Below are positions 25,501 through 36,539 of a stretch of 64,000 nucleotides of DNA, one piece after another. Numbering within the stretch: the stretch's first letter is position 1; each line of letters opens with the position of its first letter. The stretch lies in NCBI GenBank assembly GCA_900708905.1, contig CAADRB010000061.1:754127-818126 (forward strand). Direction: 5' to 3'. A model generated the notes under the pieces. That model saw only the letters and a list, made by a program, of their open reading frames with translations, ran no database searches and was not told the origin of the DNA. The position numbers and the translations under genes were made by a program. This DNA comes from Hymenolepis diminuta (Eukaryota; Platyhelminthes; Cestoda; Cyclophyllidea; Hymenolepididae).

Positions 25501-25898
25501 AAGTGCAATAAATGCCAAACGGAAATTACGTTCGCTTATGAGCCGATCCCAATTAGGTAGAAATAAAAATTATTAATTAAGAGGCAGAATGATAAAATAC
25601 CTTTAATCTAATTGACATAAGACCTGCAACTTCATTAAGTGCTTTATCCACGGAAGCAAAATATTCACTCTCAAATAGAAAGCGCAACTTATTAAGAGAC
25701 TCAGACATCGCATTTTCGATTACGTCTTTGCTTTGAAGTTGCATATCTAAAACGGTAACATCCAAAATTTAAATCTAACCATGGGTCATATCAGTAATTT
25801 GGTTCAAATTCATGTCCTCTGACAGCGTCTGGAAAATTGGAGAAGATGGCCGAGATTGTGAGTTTTCACTAGCTTCAGACAAGTGAATTAGGTCGATC
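22528..25898 (-). CDS. POC5: POC5-type centriolar protein
   Basis: POC5 binds centrin and acts in assembly of the distal centriole. Nine minus-strand exons join in consistent phase: 25898-25780, 25746-25601, 25486-25416, 25381-25204, 24064-23885, 23256-23067, 22995-22931, 22857-22627 and 22545-22528 (last residues HTICS). The diagnostic parts are a coiled-coil stretch, a Trp-containing centrin-binding-like segment (FRMWRAWKRGMESTWKQRA), the block QICFQLSQDYETKI and the strongly conserved SMKSALMRGVCALNMETMTV. These add up to about 398 residues, shorter than vertebrate POC5 (about 575). Two introns are only 33 and 34 bases long. The first exon shown is open back to a stop near 25918 without an ATG. 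Either a further 5' exon exists (acceptor AAAG near 25899) or translation starts at Met codon 25813-25811, giving about 370 residues. It is divergent from PSMD6. Confidence 0.85.
23617..23826 (-). CDS. Nested 69-residue open frame, possible mitochondrial membrane protein
   Basis: A single open frame lies wholly inside the 628-base POC5 intron (23257-23884), on the same strand, starting 58 bases into it. The N-terminus MALRSPISNFFLKCVSSGLTK has basic and hydroxylated residues and no acidic ones, like a mitochondrial presequence. A hydrophobic segment follows (about 33-51, FIMIFATTLTLGSGIMFT), then a basic tail (KKYISKDNK). Size and layout resemble small respiratory-chain subunits of the cytochrome oxidase VII type; that is a suggestion from pattern only, without a signature motif I can confirm. 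No poly(A) signal was found close downstream and there is no clear promoter. It could also be chance coding in an intron. Confidence 0.35.
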   Translation of the reverse strand: MALRSPISNFFLKCVSSGLTKSSYLNAIVPKLPTFIMIFATTLTLGSGIMFTMKKYISKDNKTLYMLSL

Positions 25899-26455
25899 CT
25901 TTGAAGAAAAGCCCCTTATAAGCTAGCGTTATTGTCAAGCTTGTTATTGTCTTATGAAAGTGCCAATTAAATACCACAAATTATAATATCTAATGAAAAT
26001 ATCAAACATACACTGCACAATAAAGTACCAATTTAATAAGGCTATCATGTTTTCATAATTGTATTGGCGTTAGAAAAAGAAACAAAACTTCTAGCTTGGT
26101 ACAATTAACTTAATCAATAAAAGAAGGTGGATATAAATGATTCTGACTTTAAAAATAAATATTTGCGGAAAAATTTAAAATATATTTAGCAAATGTAAAC
26201 ACTTTCATTTGGCTAGTGTTTACATTTGGTGAATTCATAAATGTTCCAACGCTAACATTAATTAAAAGTTATCGCAAAGGTTAGAATACTTGCAAACCAA
26301 AATATAAAATCTTAACATCAATTTACTTTTAATTATTAATATTTTTGCAAATTTAAATAGTAAATTTAAAGAACTTTGTTACTTTTTAATCGTTGGGATA
26401 ATTTAGCTGGAGTGAAAGAGACCCGCACAACTCAAATTCATTGAGAAATCATAAA
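25899..26455. promoter_or_regulatory. Divergent 5' region between POC5 and PSMD6
   Basis: About 550 bases separate the first recognised POC5 exon (minus) from the PSMD6 start codon (plus), so they probably hold both promoters and perhaps a missing POC5 5' exon. The sequence is AT-rich. The clearest structure is an inverted repeat at 26190-26228. No convincing TATA box or initiator could be fixed for either side. Confidence 0.5.
26190..26228. promoter_or_regulatory. 14-base inverted repeat with forkhead-like cores
   Basis: The left arm CAAATGTAAACACT (26190-26203) is perfectly complementary to the right arm AGTGTTTACATTTG (26215-26228) across 11 bases. Each arm contains GTAAACA/TGTTTAC, which matches the core recognised by forkhead (FOX) transcription factors. 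It lies about 230 bases upstream of the PSMD6 start codon. A role as a paired operator for either gene is inference; alternatively it forms a hairpin. Confidence 0.45.
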
Positions 26456-29400
26456 ATGCCAGTTGAACTATTTGAAGAGGAGGGCTTGGAGAGAATTCCT
26501 GATCTCCGTCTGTCGCAATGGCTTTTCTTAGCGACTCTCGATCGACCATCTACGAAATCAAAGGATGCTCTTGTTAAAACAATGATGGATATTATCAAGA
26601 CAGAGAGTGAGTGAAATGCACTATTATTTGAATAGTTTGATTTTTGGCCTATTTTTCAGCATTAACCAAATACAAAGTTTAGATTTATTACTTTGGTTTA
26701 TTGTTTTATTTTTTCTTTCAGATATGACTCCTTTCTATAAGCTTGTATGTAAGCAGCTACATCTGTTTGAGGATCAAGCTCTTGTTGCCACTATGCAAAA
26801 GGCCAACGAGGAAAAGCTGAAAGAACTTGACGAAAATATTCAGAAGGCTGAGGAGTCAGACGGTGAAACTGAGATTCGTGAGGCCATGATTGCCAAGGCT
26901 CACTATCTCAGCAAAATTGGCAACAAGGCTGAAGCTTTGTCCCAATTCCGTACCATATTAGACAAGACGGTTCTTCCTGGTTGTCGACTTGATATTACCT
27001 TCCATCTTATTCGAATGGGGTTCTTCTGGAATGATAGGGATCTTATTACCTCAAATATTGAAAAGGCCAATAGTCTGATAGAAGAAGGCGGTGATTGGGA
27101 TCGCAGAAATCGATTGAAGGTCTATCGTGGTCTTCATAGCCTTTCAATTCGTGACTTTGATTCCGCTGCCAAACATTTCTTAGATGCTGTTGCTACTTTC
27201 ACCAGCTATGAGTTGATGGACTACAAGAATTTCATCGTCTACACTGTTCTCACATCTTTGATATCATTAAAGCGTCAGGATCTTAGATTGAAGGTATACT
27301 TAAATCCTGCTTGTAATTTTGCTTTTACAATTTTTTTACGGTATTGGGTTTACGTAAGCTATTATCTTTGGCATAGCTATCAACAGACTGAAGTGACACG
27401 GATTAAGAATAATTTCGTTGTCGGTGCATTATTTACTGTTACCTTTTGACGATATCCATCCATGTTGATAGGCGATTGATGAATAGATTTCGGCAGTAGT
27501 TTGTTAGCTTCATCTCACTTATCTTAATCTTTGGAGTATGGTACTGTTGAAGAAACAGGTCCGATTACCGTCATTCAAATTTTCTGATGATCGATTTACC
27601 TATATCGTAATTTTGCGGAGCACTGTTAAGATACGTATCGGGCGTTTTTAGCTTATCTGTCTAGGGTTTGACTGTATATATCTAGATCAAAAATCCCTTT
27701 AAAGTTACGGCATGTCTCCCTAATTAATAGCGAAATGTATTTCTATATACATATTTCTACTCAAATGCATATAAGTAGGGTTTAATTTATTTCAGGTAGT
27801 GATGGGGTCCGAGATTCAAGAAGTTCTTCACAGTCTGCCTGCCGTGAAAGAATACCTTATGTCTCTCTTCGAATGCAGATATGCTGATTTCTTTCTCTAT
27901 TTGGGTAAGTATGTGCTATTGATAATGAGCTGTTTGGTATTGATATGGCATTCTACACACTCAAGGTCAAATGAACTTTTCGCCATTATTCAGCGTTATT
28001 TCTGTCCCTTTATTAAATAGTAATCACAAGACAGTTACATAGTGGAGGAGGGAATGACAGTGGAGGACATTATTCCTGAAACATGTAGATTTTTCCGTTT
28101 TGATTGGCATCATTTTGTTCTTTTGGCATTGTCGGTTATGTTAGTATTACTTTGATAGTGCTTTTCTAGCAATTAAATTGGATAAATTTTCATGATCATA
28201 TAACTGGAAATACTGTTCTAATTTGTGTGAAAGGAAAAAATCTTCTGACGCTGTACGAAAATTTGGCAGTGAAGTCGCACCAATCTTCATAGCGATTGTT
28301 AGTACAAGCTATAAATTCTCCCACTTACTGTTGAAATTTTTATTCGGGCTAAAATTCCGACTATCTATAGCTAGAATTTGTTTAACCAAATATAATCACT
28401 AAGATTTATTCGGCAAAAAAGTTTTGAGTTGTAAAACTTTCAATTTAATTTGCAATATATTGATATTTTTTAATCTTTAATCTTGGATTTACTGGTACTC
28501 GAAAGGCCTTTAATTTTTCTATTTTTTTATTTTTTTCTTGATATCACCCAAAATTCTTGACTATTACTCCTCTGCGTATCTTAATATCCAACTTCCGGAG
28601 CAATTATTTATTTGTAATTTTATAGTACTCTTTAATCTAATGCTCTTCACTCCACTTTCAATAACAAGAAATGAGTTAAAGCATCGCTTAATTGCTCTTC
28701 AAAAAGGCTTTAGCTGATTTATTTGTATGCATTTGTTTTAGATTTTCATCTAAATTTGCTGCATAATCAAACTGTTGGTGTTGAACTGCATTAACAAAAG
28801 GGGCTCTGCTCTAATTGTTTTATGCTGAATGTAACAATTGTTAATGAATGAGGAGGATGTGAGTGAGTGCATGGATAGACTCATTATTTTTATTCCCTTA
28901 AACCCATCAACATCAAGTTCCTAACTGGCGTCAGATCCATTTTCCTCTTTTACACTGAAACAACTTTCATTATGCCTCTACCATTTTCCCCATATTCGGA
29001 GTATCAATTCATAAATAGATAAAGCTTTTCATGACCAAGCTTATTAGCGACTCAAATTGTCAGAAAGATAATTGTTTTCTCTTATTTGATTCGAAAAGCA
29101 CTCATAAATGTCTCTACATCCTTATCTGGATCAAAATTCGAAATTATATTGTTGAATATGTTTTATCAAAAGGTTATTATTATTAAGAGTAACATTTTTT
29201 AGGAAGATGAATAATTTTTGATCATGCGTTTATAATCGCATATTTTGGTCTTGCGAAAGCAGTAATCGGTGCCTATTTGACTCGAAGACCTCGTATTTGA
29301 AATATTTAAATACACATTCTGCCAGAGCTTAGGTCTAAATTTCAGTTTTAAAGTAGGAAAAACTTTCAAACAAACCGCAAGAATCTATAAGATTTGGTGG

Positions 29401-32400
29401 TGAGTGAATGTATTCCGTCTTTCCATTTGCTTATCATTAAATTAATTAAAGTTAGACTTTATCGGTTATTTTTGGTTGTATCACATATTTTATTCTAATT
29501 TGAATTATTCGTACCGTATCGTTCAGTGGGTAAAACACATCAACTTCCGAAAAGTAGTATTGTCTATTAGGCCACAATTCCAAGTAAAATACATGGCTTA
29601 TTCTATACTTAGAGTTGCTTACTAAAATCCATGAAATGCTAGGAAAATAGTATCCCTTTTGAAATTCTCTTTTATTATTGAGCGGAAATGAAAATGTGAG
29701 CTCAAGCGTGTCCTTCATTCATTTATTTTTCTCTTAGATCTTATGAGCAATGAGATTTTGCTGACGATTTCCATATCAGAACAAAAAAGCGCGATTATTT
29801 TTCTGCTTAATGAAGACCGACTCTTCGAATCCTTTTATATTAATTCAGGTTGAAGATGCTTACTACCATGGAACTAGTTAACTTAGTGTGCAGAATGATT
29901 GTTTATGATAGTAAACAGCTTACACAATCTTAATGTAACAGGGTTGAGACGGTTGAAACTGAAAGACAAGACTAATCATAATATTTAAACAGCCTGTCAA
30001 TAAACGTTGGATATCGTGGACAAGAAATTACTCAATAATTCAGGTTGACAAATCATGAAATTTGAATGTTGGAACGAGAACTGAATCCGAAGGTCAAATG
30101 AAGCAAGACTCTTTGATACTTTACTCTCAACTTCCCAAGTACATTATGAGAAGTGTTCGCAGCTTCGAATTGCGCAAAGTGGAGGTATCATGGGGTCGCT
30201 CTGACGAGCAACTCACGTACTATCACCTTTCTTGTTGACTAGAATTAACCGGAGTTAATTGGTCATCCATATCATTGGATGTACACCGCTGGGCATTGAT
30301 CTCATGGCCTCCGACTTGGAAGACATGCACGTTGACCACTACGCCATCGACTCTCAACATCTTTCGATTCCTTCCCTTTTATCATTTGTTGGCCTTACTG
30401 TCAAGCAATTCCAGTTGCTTTCCCACTTTAAATAACGGTAAAATTTAATTGCCCTGCTGTGAGTTATAATGATATTTTATGTAATTTATTGTCTATTACT
30501 ACTGGAAAATAGGTGTAAGAGGGAACTTCAGAAGTTTTTTTTCATTAAAACACAGTTTGTGTGTAAGTGGTCGTGATTCCTCATCTTTGGCATATTGCTT
30601 CGTTAGATATCTTGTTTTAGATTACTCTTCCAATTACATATCACCATAATTCATAATCGCTCACATTCACTGAAGTGAAACGTTTTTCAAGATAGAATTT
30701 CTGATACAAGACTCACTTTTTGTCATTAATTATTTGATTAGTTCTAACCACTACGAATAGCTATTTCTATATCTGGATGTGCAACAGTGAATATTGGTTC
30801 TATGACTTGATTTGACAGATATGATGTTGACTGTTAGGCCCTTCTTCCTTTTAATTAATGGTATGCCAATGATAAGCCGAGCAGTATAGATTAGCCTGAT
30901 AATTTTCCTGTATATCCAGAGCCATTTTAGTCTAGCTGTGATAAGGTGAGATATATTTTTACCTACTTCCTGGGTAAACTAATTCTCTAGCTTCTGGTTT
31001 TGTTCACACTCTCACCCTGCTTGTGTATAAATGATTGTGCTCCTTGTTGTACCCCCGATTTGGACTTAACTGGCTTAACTCTCCACTTCCTTTTCCTCTC
31101 GCCTCCAATCTGTCTTACTTCCAAAACGAGGGGGTATGGAACGGAGTCACATTAGTTCATTGGTTATCTTTTCATTTAGTGTTTGACTTTTTCAACCCCT
31201 TATCTCCCCTCCACTAATACTGTTCTCTCACATACTTTTTTCTCTTCTCTGCCTTGCTTTCACTCTGCCTACCCGCCTCACGCGTATATATGTGTAATTA
31301 ATGACTGCACACCAAATCAACTCTCCTCACCCGTAGTTGGGAACTTTCCTCACTCCCTCTCTTTTTGCCTCATTCTCCTACGTTGTGATAATAATTTCTG
31401 TACGCGATAGGGAAAAGCGCACGACTTTTGCTACCACTACTCACGAACTGTACGTAATTGGATAGATAAATCCAAGTCTAGTCGGAGATGTTTTAGATTT
31501 AATTGAGAATCTGATTCAGCTTTCTTATTTGTGTCGTAAACGATAAGATCTATCCTATTTCCTGCCTTTATTTGAAACAGTAAATAAATGCCTGTTTAGG
31601 AAAGCGTTTGCCAACACTCATCTCGATGGAGGGATAATATCATGGAGTCTCTAATGAGAATATTTAACTTTGCAACTCTCCCTTGATCAGTGCGGTTGGC
31701 TATTCTGTTCATTGAATAACTATATAACGTGTGACCATCTGAGCTCGTAGACGAGTGTGTTGAGTGCTGCGCCACATTTTTAAAACCTGCTTTTGTCGTT
31801 CCTTATTTTAATCCTTAAATGGACACCAAGTTCGCATCATCGCTTGTTATTGAATTGAGAAATAACTCCTTATTTTTGAAATGTAAATAATTTAAATATT
31901 TACCAGTACAAAATAAACATGAAAACATAGTATGGGTGGTTTATTTGGTATTCAAATCGTGCATATGCGCTAGCTTGGAGATCCATAAACCTCTCGGGAT
32001 TCCATTATAAAGCCTGTAGTCTTGAGTTTTGTGTGACAGTTCTTGGCGTTCTTTGTATTAATCTGAGTAGACAGTTATTTATTCGAATAATTAGTTTTCA
32101 AACTTCGTTGTCTGCCTGTAGCTTTACAAGTTCTGAAAACTTTAAACTTTTGGAGATCTCTACAAAAGTAACTTTTCATTTATCTAATATAATATTGATT
32201 CTTATTGTCAACAGATTCTGTTGACTGATTATTCCAATACAGAACCCTAATTTCGTACGTTCAATGCCCATTAAGCAATATTTCTTTACCTTTTTGGCTA
32301 GATTTTTGGATCCGTGCTGTATGATTGGAAGTTATTAATCCATGAAATATCCATCAACTTCTATTAAGAAAATCATGTTTATTAAAACTTATTCTTCACT

Positions 32401-34911
32401 GGGCAAGGTGAGTTCGTTTAAATAGGAAAGTGTCGAGTGTATATAATTTACAGATGAACATTATATTTGATTTATTTTCCTATTACTTTGGAGATGTCAA
32501 GGTCAATCATTACGGTTGTTTTGTGAGCCAAGCTGTTTCTGCCAATTTTAATATTGTCTCTGATATTTTTTCCAATATTCGTAGGCGGGTAAAAAAAATG
32601 AGTTCAGTTTTTCTTGATGACTGTTTATGTCAAATTTGTAGAATTCTTGGTCATATAGCAAAAGTTACGAGTATATGCTGAAGAAAACGTCTCTAAATAT
32701 ATACATTAAATGTATGCTAACACATTGAAGTACTTGAAGCTTTTAAGTCTGACAATGGTTTTTTTCACTAGCTCCTCATTAAAATTATCCTCCTGTCACT
32801 GGGCGCTTTCTCAAATTTTGATTACTTTTCTGATTTATGTGTTTTGTAATTTACCGACCAATTATAACCTGTTTTGCTATTACGTAAACGTTCGTGCCAT
32901 TTCTAATCTTATCTGAGTGACATTTTGTCATCAATTAATATTTTCGTTATCTGTCAGTTGCCTGATTTTTCTATTTAAATAAAATGAGGGAAAAACACGC
33001 ACAGGCGTTTTTATGACCACAACTTCGTTTTTTCTTCTTTTGATTTGATGTGAAGGCACGTCGTAAACTATAAAGGCGTTTCTGCCATAAACTTCGAAAC
33101 ATCATACTGTCCCATAAAAGGCAAGAAGAGAAGGAAGCAATAAAATCGACATGCCTGCACTCTAAATGGCCAAATGTAGTTAAAAATATATCTCTTATAT
33201 ACCCCGTCAATAAGGGTGGAAAATAGTAGTGGAATGCTTGTGAATCGGTAAGTCCTTTTTGTACCATTAACATTTTAACGTCTGTAAATCTTTATAAGAG
33301 TGTAAGTTCGTTAGTAGAATCCGTATTTGTTTAGGTCCCTAATGGTTCATGTATATTCTTACTATATCGGCAGAAAGTGTGCTCTTTCATATATTTGTCG
33401 AAGTGATAAAAGTCTACAGATTTTGAGCATTCCTTCTTTTACCAAAATGTAGATTTTCCCTAATTGCAGCTCAAAAACGTGCTATTTATTAATATGTTCT
33501 ATCAGCGTTTCAGTGTTAGTGTTTCTTGTTGATGTCATTTCCTCTGCCCCAATCTAACATGTCAATGTCTCTGTCACTTCCATATATCAACCCGAGATAC
33601 TTGAGCTGTTTTAATTTTATTAGTTTGATTTGCTGTTTTCTTGGCTTACTTTTCATTCCTAATGTGTAATAAGGATACATATTTTGGAAGCGATGGATGC
33701 TTGTTTTTTCCGAAGAAAACATATCCAGTGGAAAAACGTTTTATCTTGGTTTCACCTTTAAAATTTCGAGATATATTCATATATATTACGTAGTCCTTTT
33801 CGTATGTAACTATTCAATGTATCTGATGACTATCAGGGGCTTTCATATTAAATTCGACTAGCGATTAAAGTGTTTGTTTGTGAAATCAGAGGCTTTGGGT
33901 TCGATCGGCGTGCACCCAGTGAAAGGGATGACCATCTAGTCTGGCTCCTAAAGTTGGTACCGAAATTCTTGAACAGTCATCTGCTCAAGATGAATGTTGG
34001 GAAACGTTTTTGTCTTTAAGACTCTTCAAAATCATAGAATTTTTTGGAAATGGGGATTTATTAATGTCAATGTTGCATTTATTTGAGGGAGAGGAGGGTG
34101 GGGCTTGAAGATATAGATCCCTGAAATGCTACGGTTCTACCATGACATTGAGATAGCGTTCTGTTCGATTGGGGCTCTGTTTTGAAAACCCAGAAGCCAG
34201 TAATTTAATCTTATATGTTTGCACAATCTCACGTTATCACAAACTACCTTTGAGAGAGTCAATAGCGTTCATCTGGAAAGGTTTTAGTTCGTTAGTTTAA
34301 CTGGTTGTTTCTCTTCTGTCTTCATAGTCGCGGATCAGATCTTTTAATTTGGACATCCGTGGTAGTAACAGGCCATTTATATACAAGGGTATTAAATTAC
34401 TGAACGGTTAGCTGTAGCATAATTACCTTTGAAATTTCATATTCGTGTCTGCAAACGTATCAAACAATTATTAGTAATTATTGCGTTTCAGCTGGTGTGG
34501 AACAGTTCATGCACTCTGATCGCTATCTGGCCGCTCATGCTCGCTATTACGTTCGTGAGATGCGTATTCGAGCCTACACTCAGCACTTGGATTCCTACAG
34601 CAGTCTCAGCCTTGAGAGTATGGCTGCCACCTTCGGTGTCACCATGAATTTCCTCGATGCAGAACTCTCTCGATTCATTGCTAATGGTCGTATTGCCTGT
34701 AAAATCGATAAGGTCACGGGTATTGTGGAGACTACTCGCCCGGATAATGTCAACTCGCAGTATCAGGTTTGCCATCTCTCACTTTTATAGTCTTCAGTTT
34801 CCTTGACTAGTATTCATTGTTCTTGTTTGTCTCTAATTTCAGGCCATGATCAAACACGGTGACGTTCTACTCAACCGTATTCAAAAGCTCAGTCAGGTTA
34901 TCAATATGTAA
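26456..34911 (+). CDS. PSMD6: 26S proteasome non-ATPase regulatory subunit 6 (Rpn7)
   Basis: PSMD6/Rpn7 is a PCI-domain subunit of the 19S lid, which helps recognise and process ubiquitinated substrates. Five exons join in phase: 26456-26606, 26722-27293, 27796-27904, 34492-34766 and 34843-34911, giving 391 residues against 389 in human. Exon 1 begins [20 protein letters not shown]. Exon 2 carries the helical TPR-like region, with [38 protein letters not shown] and [13 protein letters not shown]. Exon 3 has [20 protein letters not shown]. Exons 4 and 5 hold the PCI domain, with [30 protein letters not shown] and the C-terminal [12 protein letters not shown]. All introns are GT-AG, of 115, 502, 6587 and 76 bases. 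The 6.6 kb intron 3 is unusually large and rich in repeats. The gene appears intact and functional. Confidence 0.97.
30025..30120 (+). repeat. Dispersed repeat R2, copy 3
   Basis: The shared blocks are CAATAATTCAGG, then GACAAATCATGAAATTTGAA, TGTTGGAACGAGAACTGAA and CAAATGAAGCAAGAC. They match the copy at 40.68-40.77 kb in order and orientation. The 5' half seen in other copies is not clear here. Confidence 0.45.
30160..30360 (-). repeat. SINE-like repeat with tRNA-like 5' part
   Basis: On the minus strand this begins GATGGCGTAGTGGTCAACGT, which resembles a tRNA 5' end with an RNA polymerase III A box (TGGCGTAGTGG). A degenerate B box region follows (GAGATCAATGCCC), then CGGTGTACATCCAATG and the 3' module ending GACCCCATGATACC. 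It gives the clearest tRNA-like head of the family in this window. Confidence 0.5.
31000..31400 (+). other. Pyrimidine-rich stretch
   Basis: About 400 bases rich in C and T on the plus strand, unlike the surrounding AT-rich intron. Two overlapping open frames (31035-31217 and 31183-31410) result from the skewed composition and have no motifs. It may be a decayed simple repeat or part of an old element. Confidence 0.4.
31591..31790 (-). repeat. SINE-like repeat, minus-strand copy
   Basis: Its minus strand ends TAGAGACTCCATGATATTAT, then CCCTCCATCGAGATGAGTG and TTGGCAAACGCTTTCC. This is the 3' module shared with 7.9, 15.7 and 61.5 kb. The 5' part includes CTCAGATGGTCACACG and a decayed tRNA-like head near 31760-31790. 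Confidence 0.5.
33855..34016 (+). repeat. SINE-like repeat, plus-strand copy
   Basis: It carries a good B box-like motif, GGGTTCGATCGGC (33897-33909), followed by GTGCACCCAGTGAAAGGGATG, ACCATCTAGTCTGGCTCC and a 3' end GATGAATGTTGGGAAACG. The upstream A box is weak. It overlaps no exon and lies in PSMD6 intron 3. Confidence 0.5.
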
Positions 34912-34963
34912 GAAATCGTTAGCCGGATGAACATGTTTTGTAATTTTTGCTCATTGTTAACGA

Positions 34964-34969
34964 AATAAA
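34964..34969 (+). promoter_or_regulatory. PSMD6: Poly(A) signal of PSMD6
   Basis: AATAAA lies 53 bases after the stop codon and is followed by T-rich sequence. It is the likely 3' end signal of PSMD6. Confidence 0.65.
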
Positions 34970-35394
34970 ATATTTTAATGAATTTGTGTATTTTTGTTTT
35001 TAATATTCTATTCATTTATTTTTTTAACGCTCTTAGCACCTGCCATTGTTTCGATGGAATTTTGGGTATAAAGTATATAAAGTACAAGTTTGGCCTAAAA
35101 AATTTTAGTTAAAGAAGGGCATTTTAAAGGCTGGGTTCATGTAAAGCTTTACATTTATCTGAGTCCGCATCTAATAAGAATCAGATTCTAATTAAGCACT
35201 TCTTTAATTTAAATTTCGTATTGATGGCGAGATTTGAACCAGCGGATGCGTAGCTTTCAAATTCTAGTATATTGAAGGAGGAGGCCTGTGAGATTTCATA
35301 ATTATTATCTCGAGTAGACTCTGTCCTATGATTTCTATGTTAAGATAGTGTAAGCTGCTTAACATAATGTAATATCACGCTGCTTTCGGTTTTC

Positions 35395-35590
35395 CAAAGA
35401 AGTAATGAATTGAAGTGACATGACAAACCATCATAGTTAGACAACCATCCAATAAACACTATAAATTGTGGTTGAGTTTTATCAGTAATCCGAGGAGGAA
35501 TTACAAACGTTGAATTTGGAACGTGAGGCATTGAACAGCCCCTTAAGTGGATATTCTGCAACCCAGATTCCAGTTTTGACCCTTCCCCAC
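35395..35590 (+). repeat. Dispersed repeat R2, copy 4
   Basis: One of the fuller copies. It starts GAAGTAATGAATTGAAGTGAC, then has CAAACCATCATAG, CAATAAACACTATAAATT, CAGTAATCCGAGGAGGAATT, GTTGAATTTGGAACGTGAG and TTAAGTGGATATTC. The block order is the same as at 40.6 and 57.3 kb. Confidence 0.5.
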
Positions 35591-36539
35591 TTCCCTTGAT
35601 GAACTTACCCGATTTCATTCGCTTTGTTGCAATGCAAAATGTAAAGTTTTTCCGTATTACTGTGAGGTGTAATTATTTACCTTGCATGCATCTGGGAATC
35701 CCATTCCAATTGTGTGGTAAAGATTATAATCTTAGAAGCACTATTTGCCTTTTATTTCGCTGGCTATTCTTGAATTTTGAATGCGCTGTTTGGAAATGCT
35801 TTAAATTTCAGGACTCCTGAGCAGTTTCCTATCCGCGATGTTTCAAGTCTTTTGCCCAGCTCAATACATTTTCACAACGATGGCCAAAGCAGTTGGTTAC
35901 TCCTAGTTAATTGGCTAACTCACAGTTTACCCCGTATACTTCAGAGCATTTCATTTTACTTAGTCTAATACAGATTTCGAAAAAAATCGATCTTATGTCA
36001 GCATGCAAAACGCTTACTCAATGAGGATGAATTATACCGATGTCTCATTCGAAATATCTCAAGTTCCTGACTGCCATAGATCTTAGCGAAAGAACTTGGA
36101 ACCTTGATAACTGTAAAAGCTGCGTTTGGTTACTGGCATTGATAGCCTTAGCTATAAACTCAGTCCTCTACTACATATACATAAGTAAATCGCTGACTTT
36201 ATCGATTACCGATTTGTGATCTACACTATTTTAACTTCCGCTCATCCGATTTTGTAGAGCACTTTCCAGTTTTCTTACGCCCTCTCTTAATCTTCATCCG
36301 GTCCCTTTCGCATTCCCCTTGTTGTACGAAATATATTTAACGTCTTATCAAAGCTCGGTTCTCTGATCTATGAATGTGAGTTGTCTGCCTCTAGCTTGTA
36401 AGAGGTTGGATGAAGATTAAGGTATGAGAAAATTGGAAAGCATGCCAACAACACAATCACTGTTCCCAAATCAGAATGTTAGGAATTGCCAATGTCTCAA
36501 AGTGTATTATACAACAGTAATAGAATTTCGAAGAATTTG

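Larger units (their letters stand above)
27905..34491 (+). other. PSMD6: Large intron 3 of PSMD6
   Basis: A 6587-base intron from GTAAGT to TTTCAG between two highly conserved exons. I see no exon inside it on either strand. It contains an R2 repeat copy (about 30025-30120), three SINE-like copies (30160-30360, 31591-31790 and 33855-34016) and a pyrimidine-rich stretch (about 31000-31400). The other open frames are T-rich and look accidental. Confidence 0.7.

Noticed and set aside
33870..33915. Possible tRNA gene because of a GGTTCGATC B box
   Set aside because: No acceptor stem or intact cloverleaf can be drawn. It is better explained as the head of a SINE-like repeat.
34429..34775. Frames of 72 (plus strand) and 95 codons (minus strand) at PSMD6 exon 4
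   Set aside because: They are out-of-frame and antisense shadows of a well-conserved proteasome exon.
35596..35968. Two overlapping frames after a plausible TTTCAG acceptor
   Set aside because: No recognisable domain, no linked exon and no strong donor. PSMD6 already has its stop and poly(A) signal upstream.
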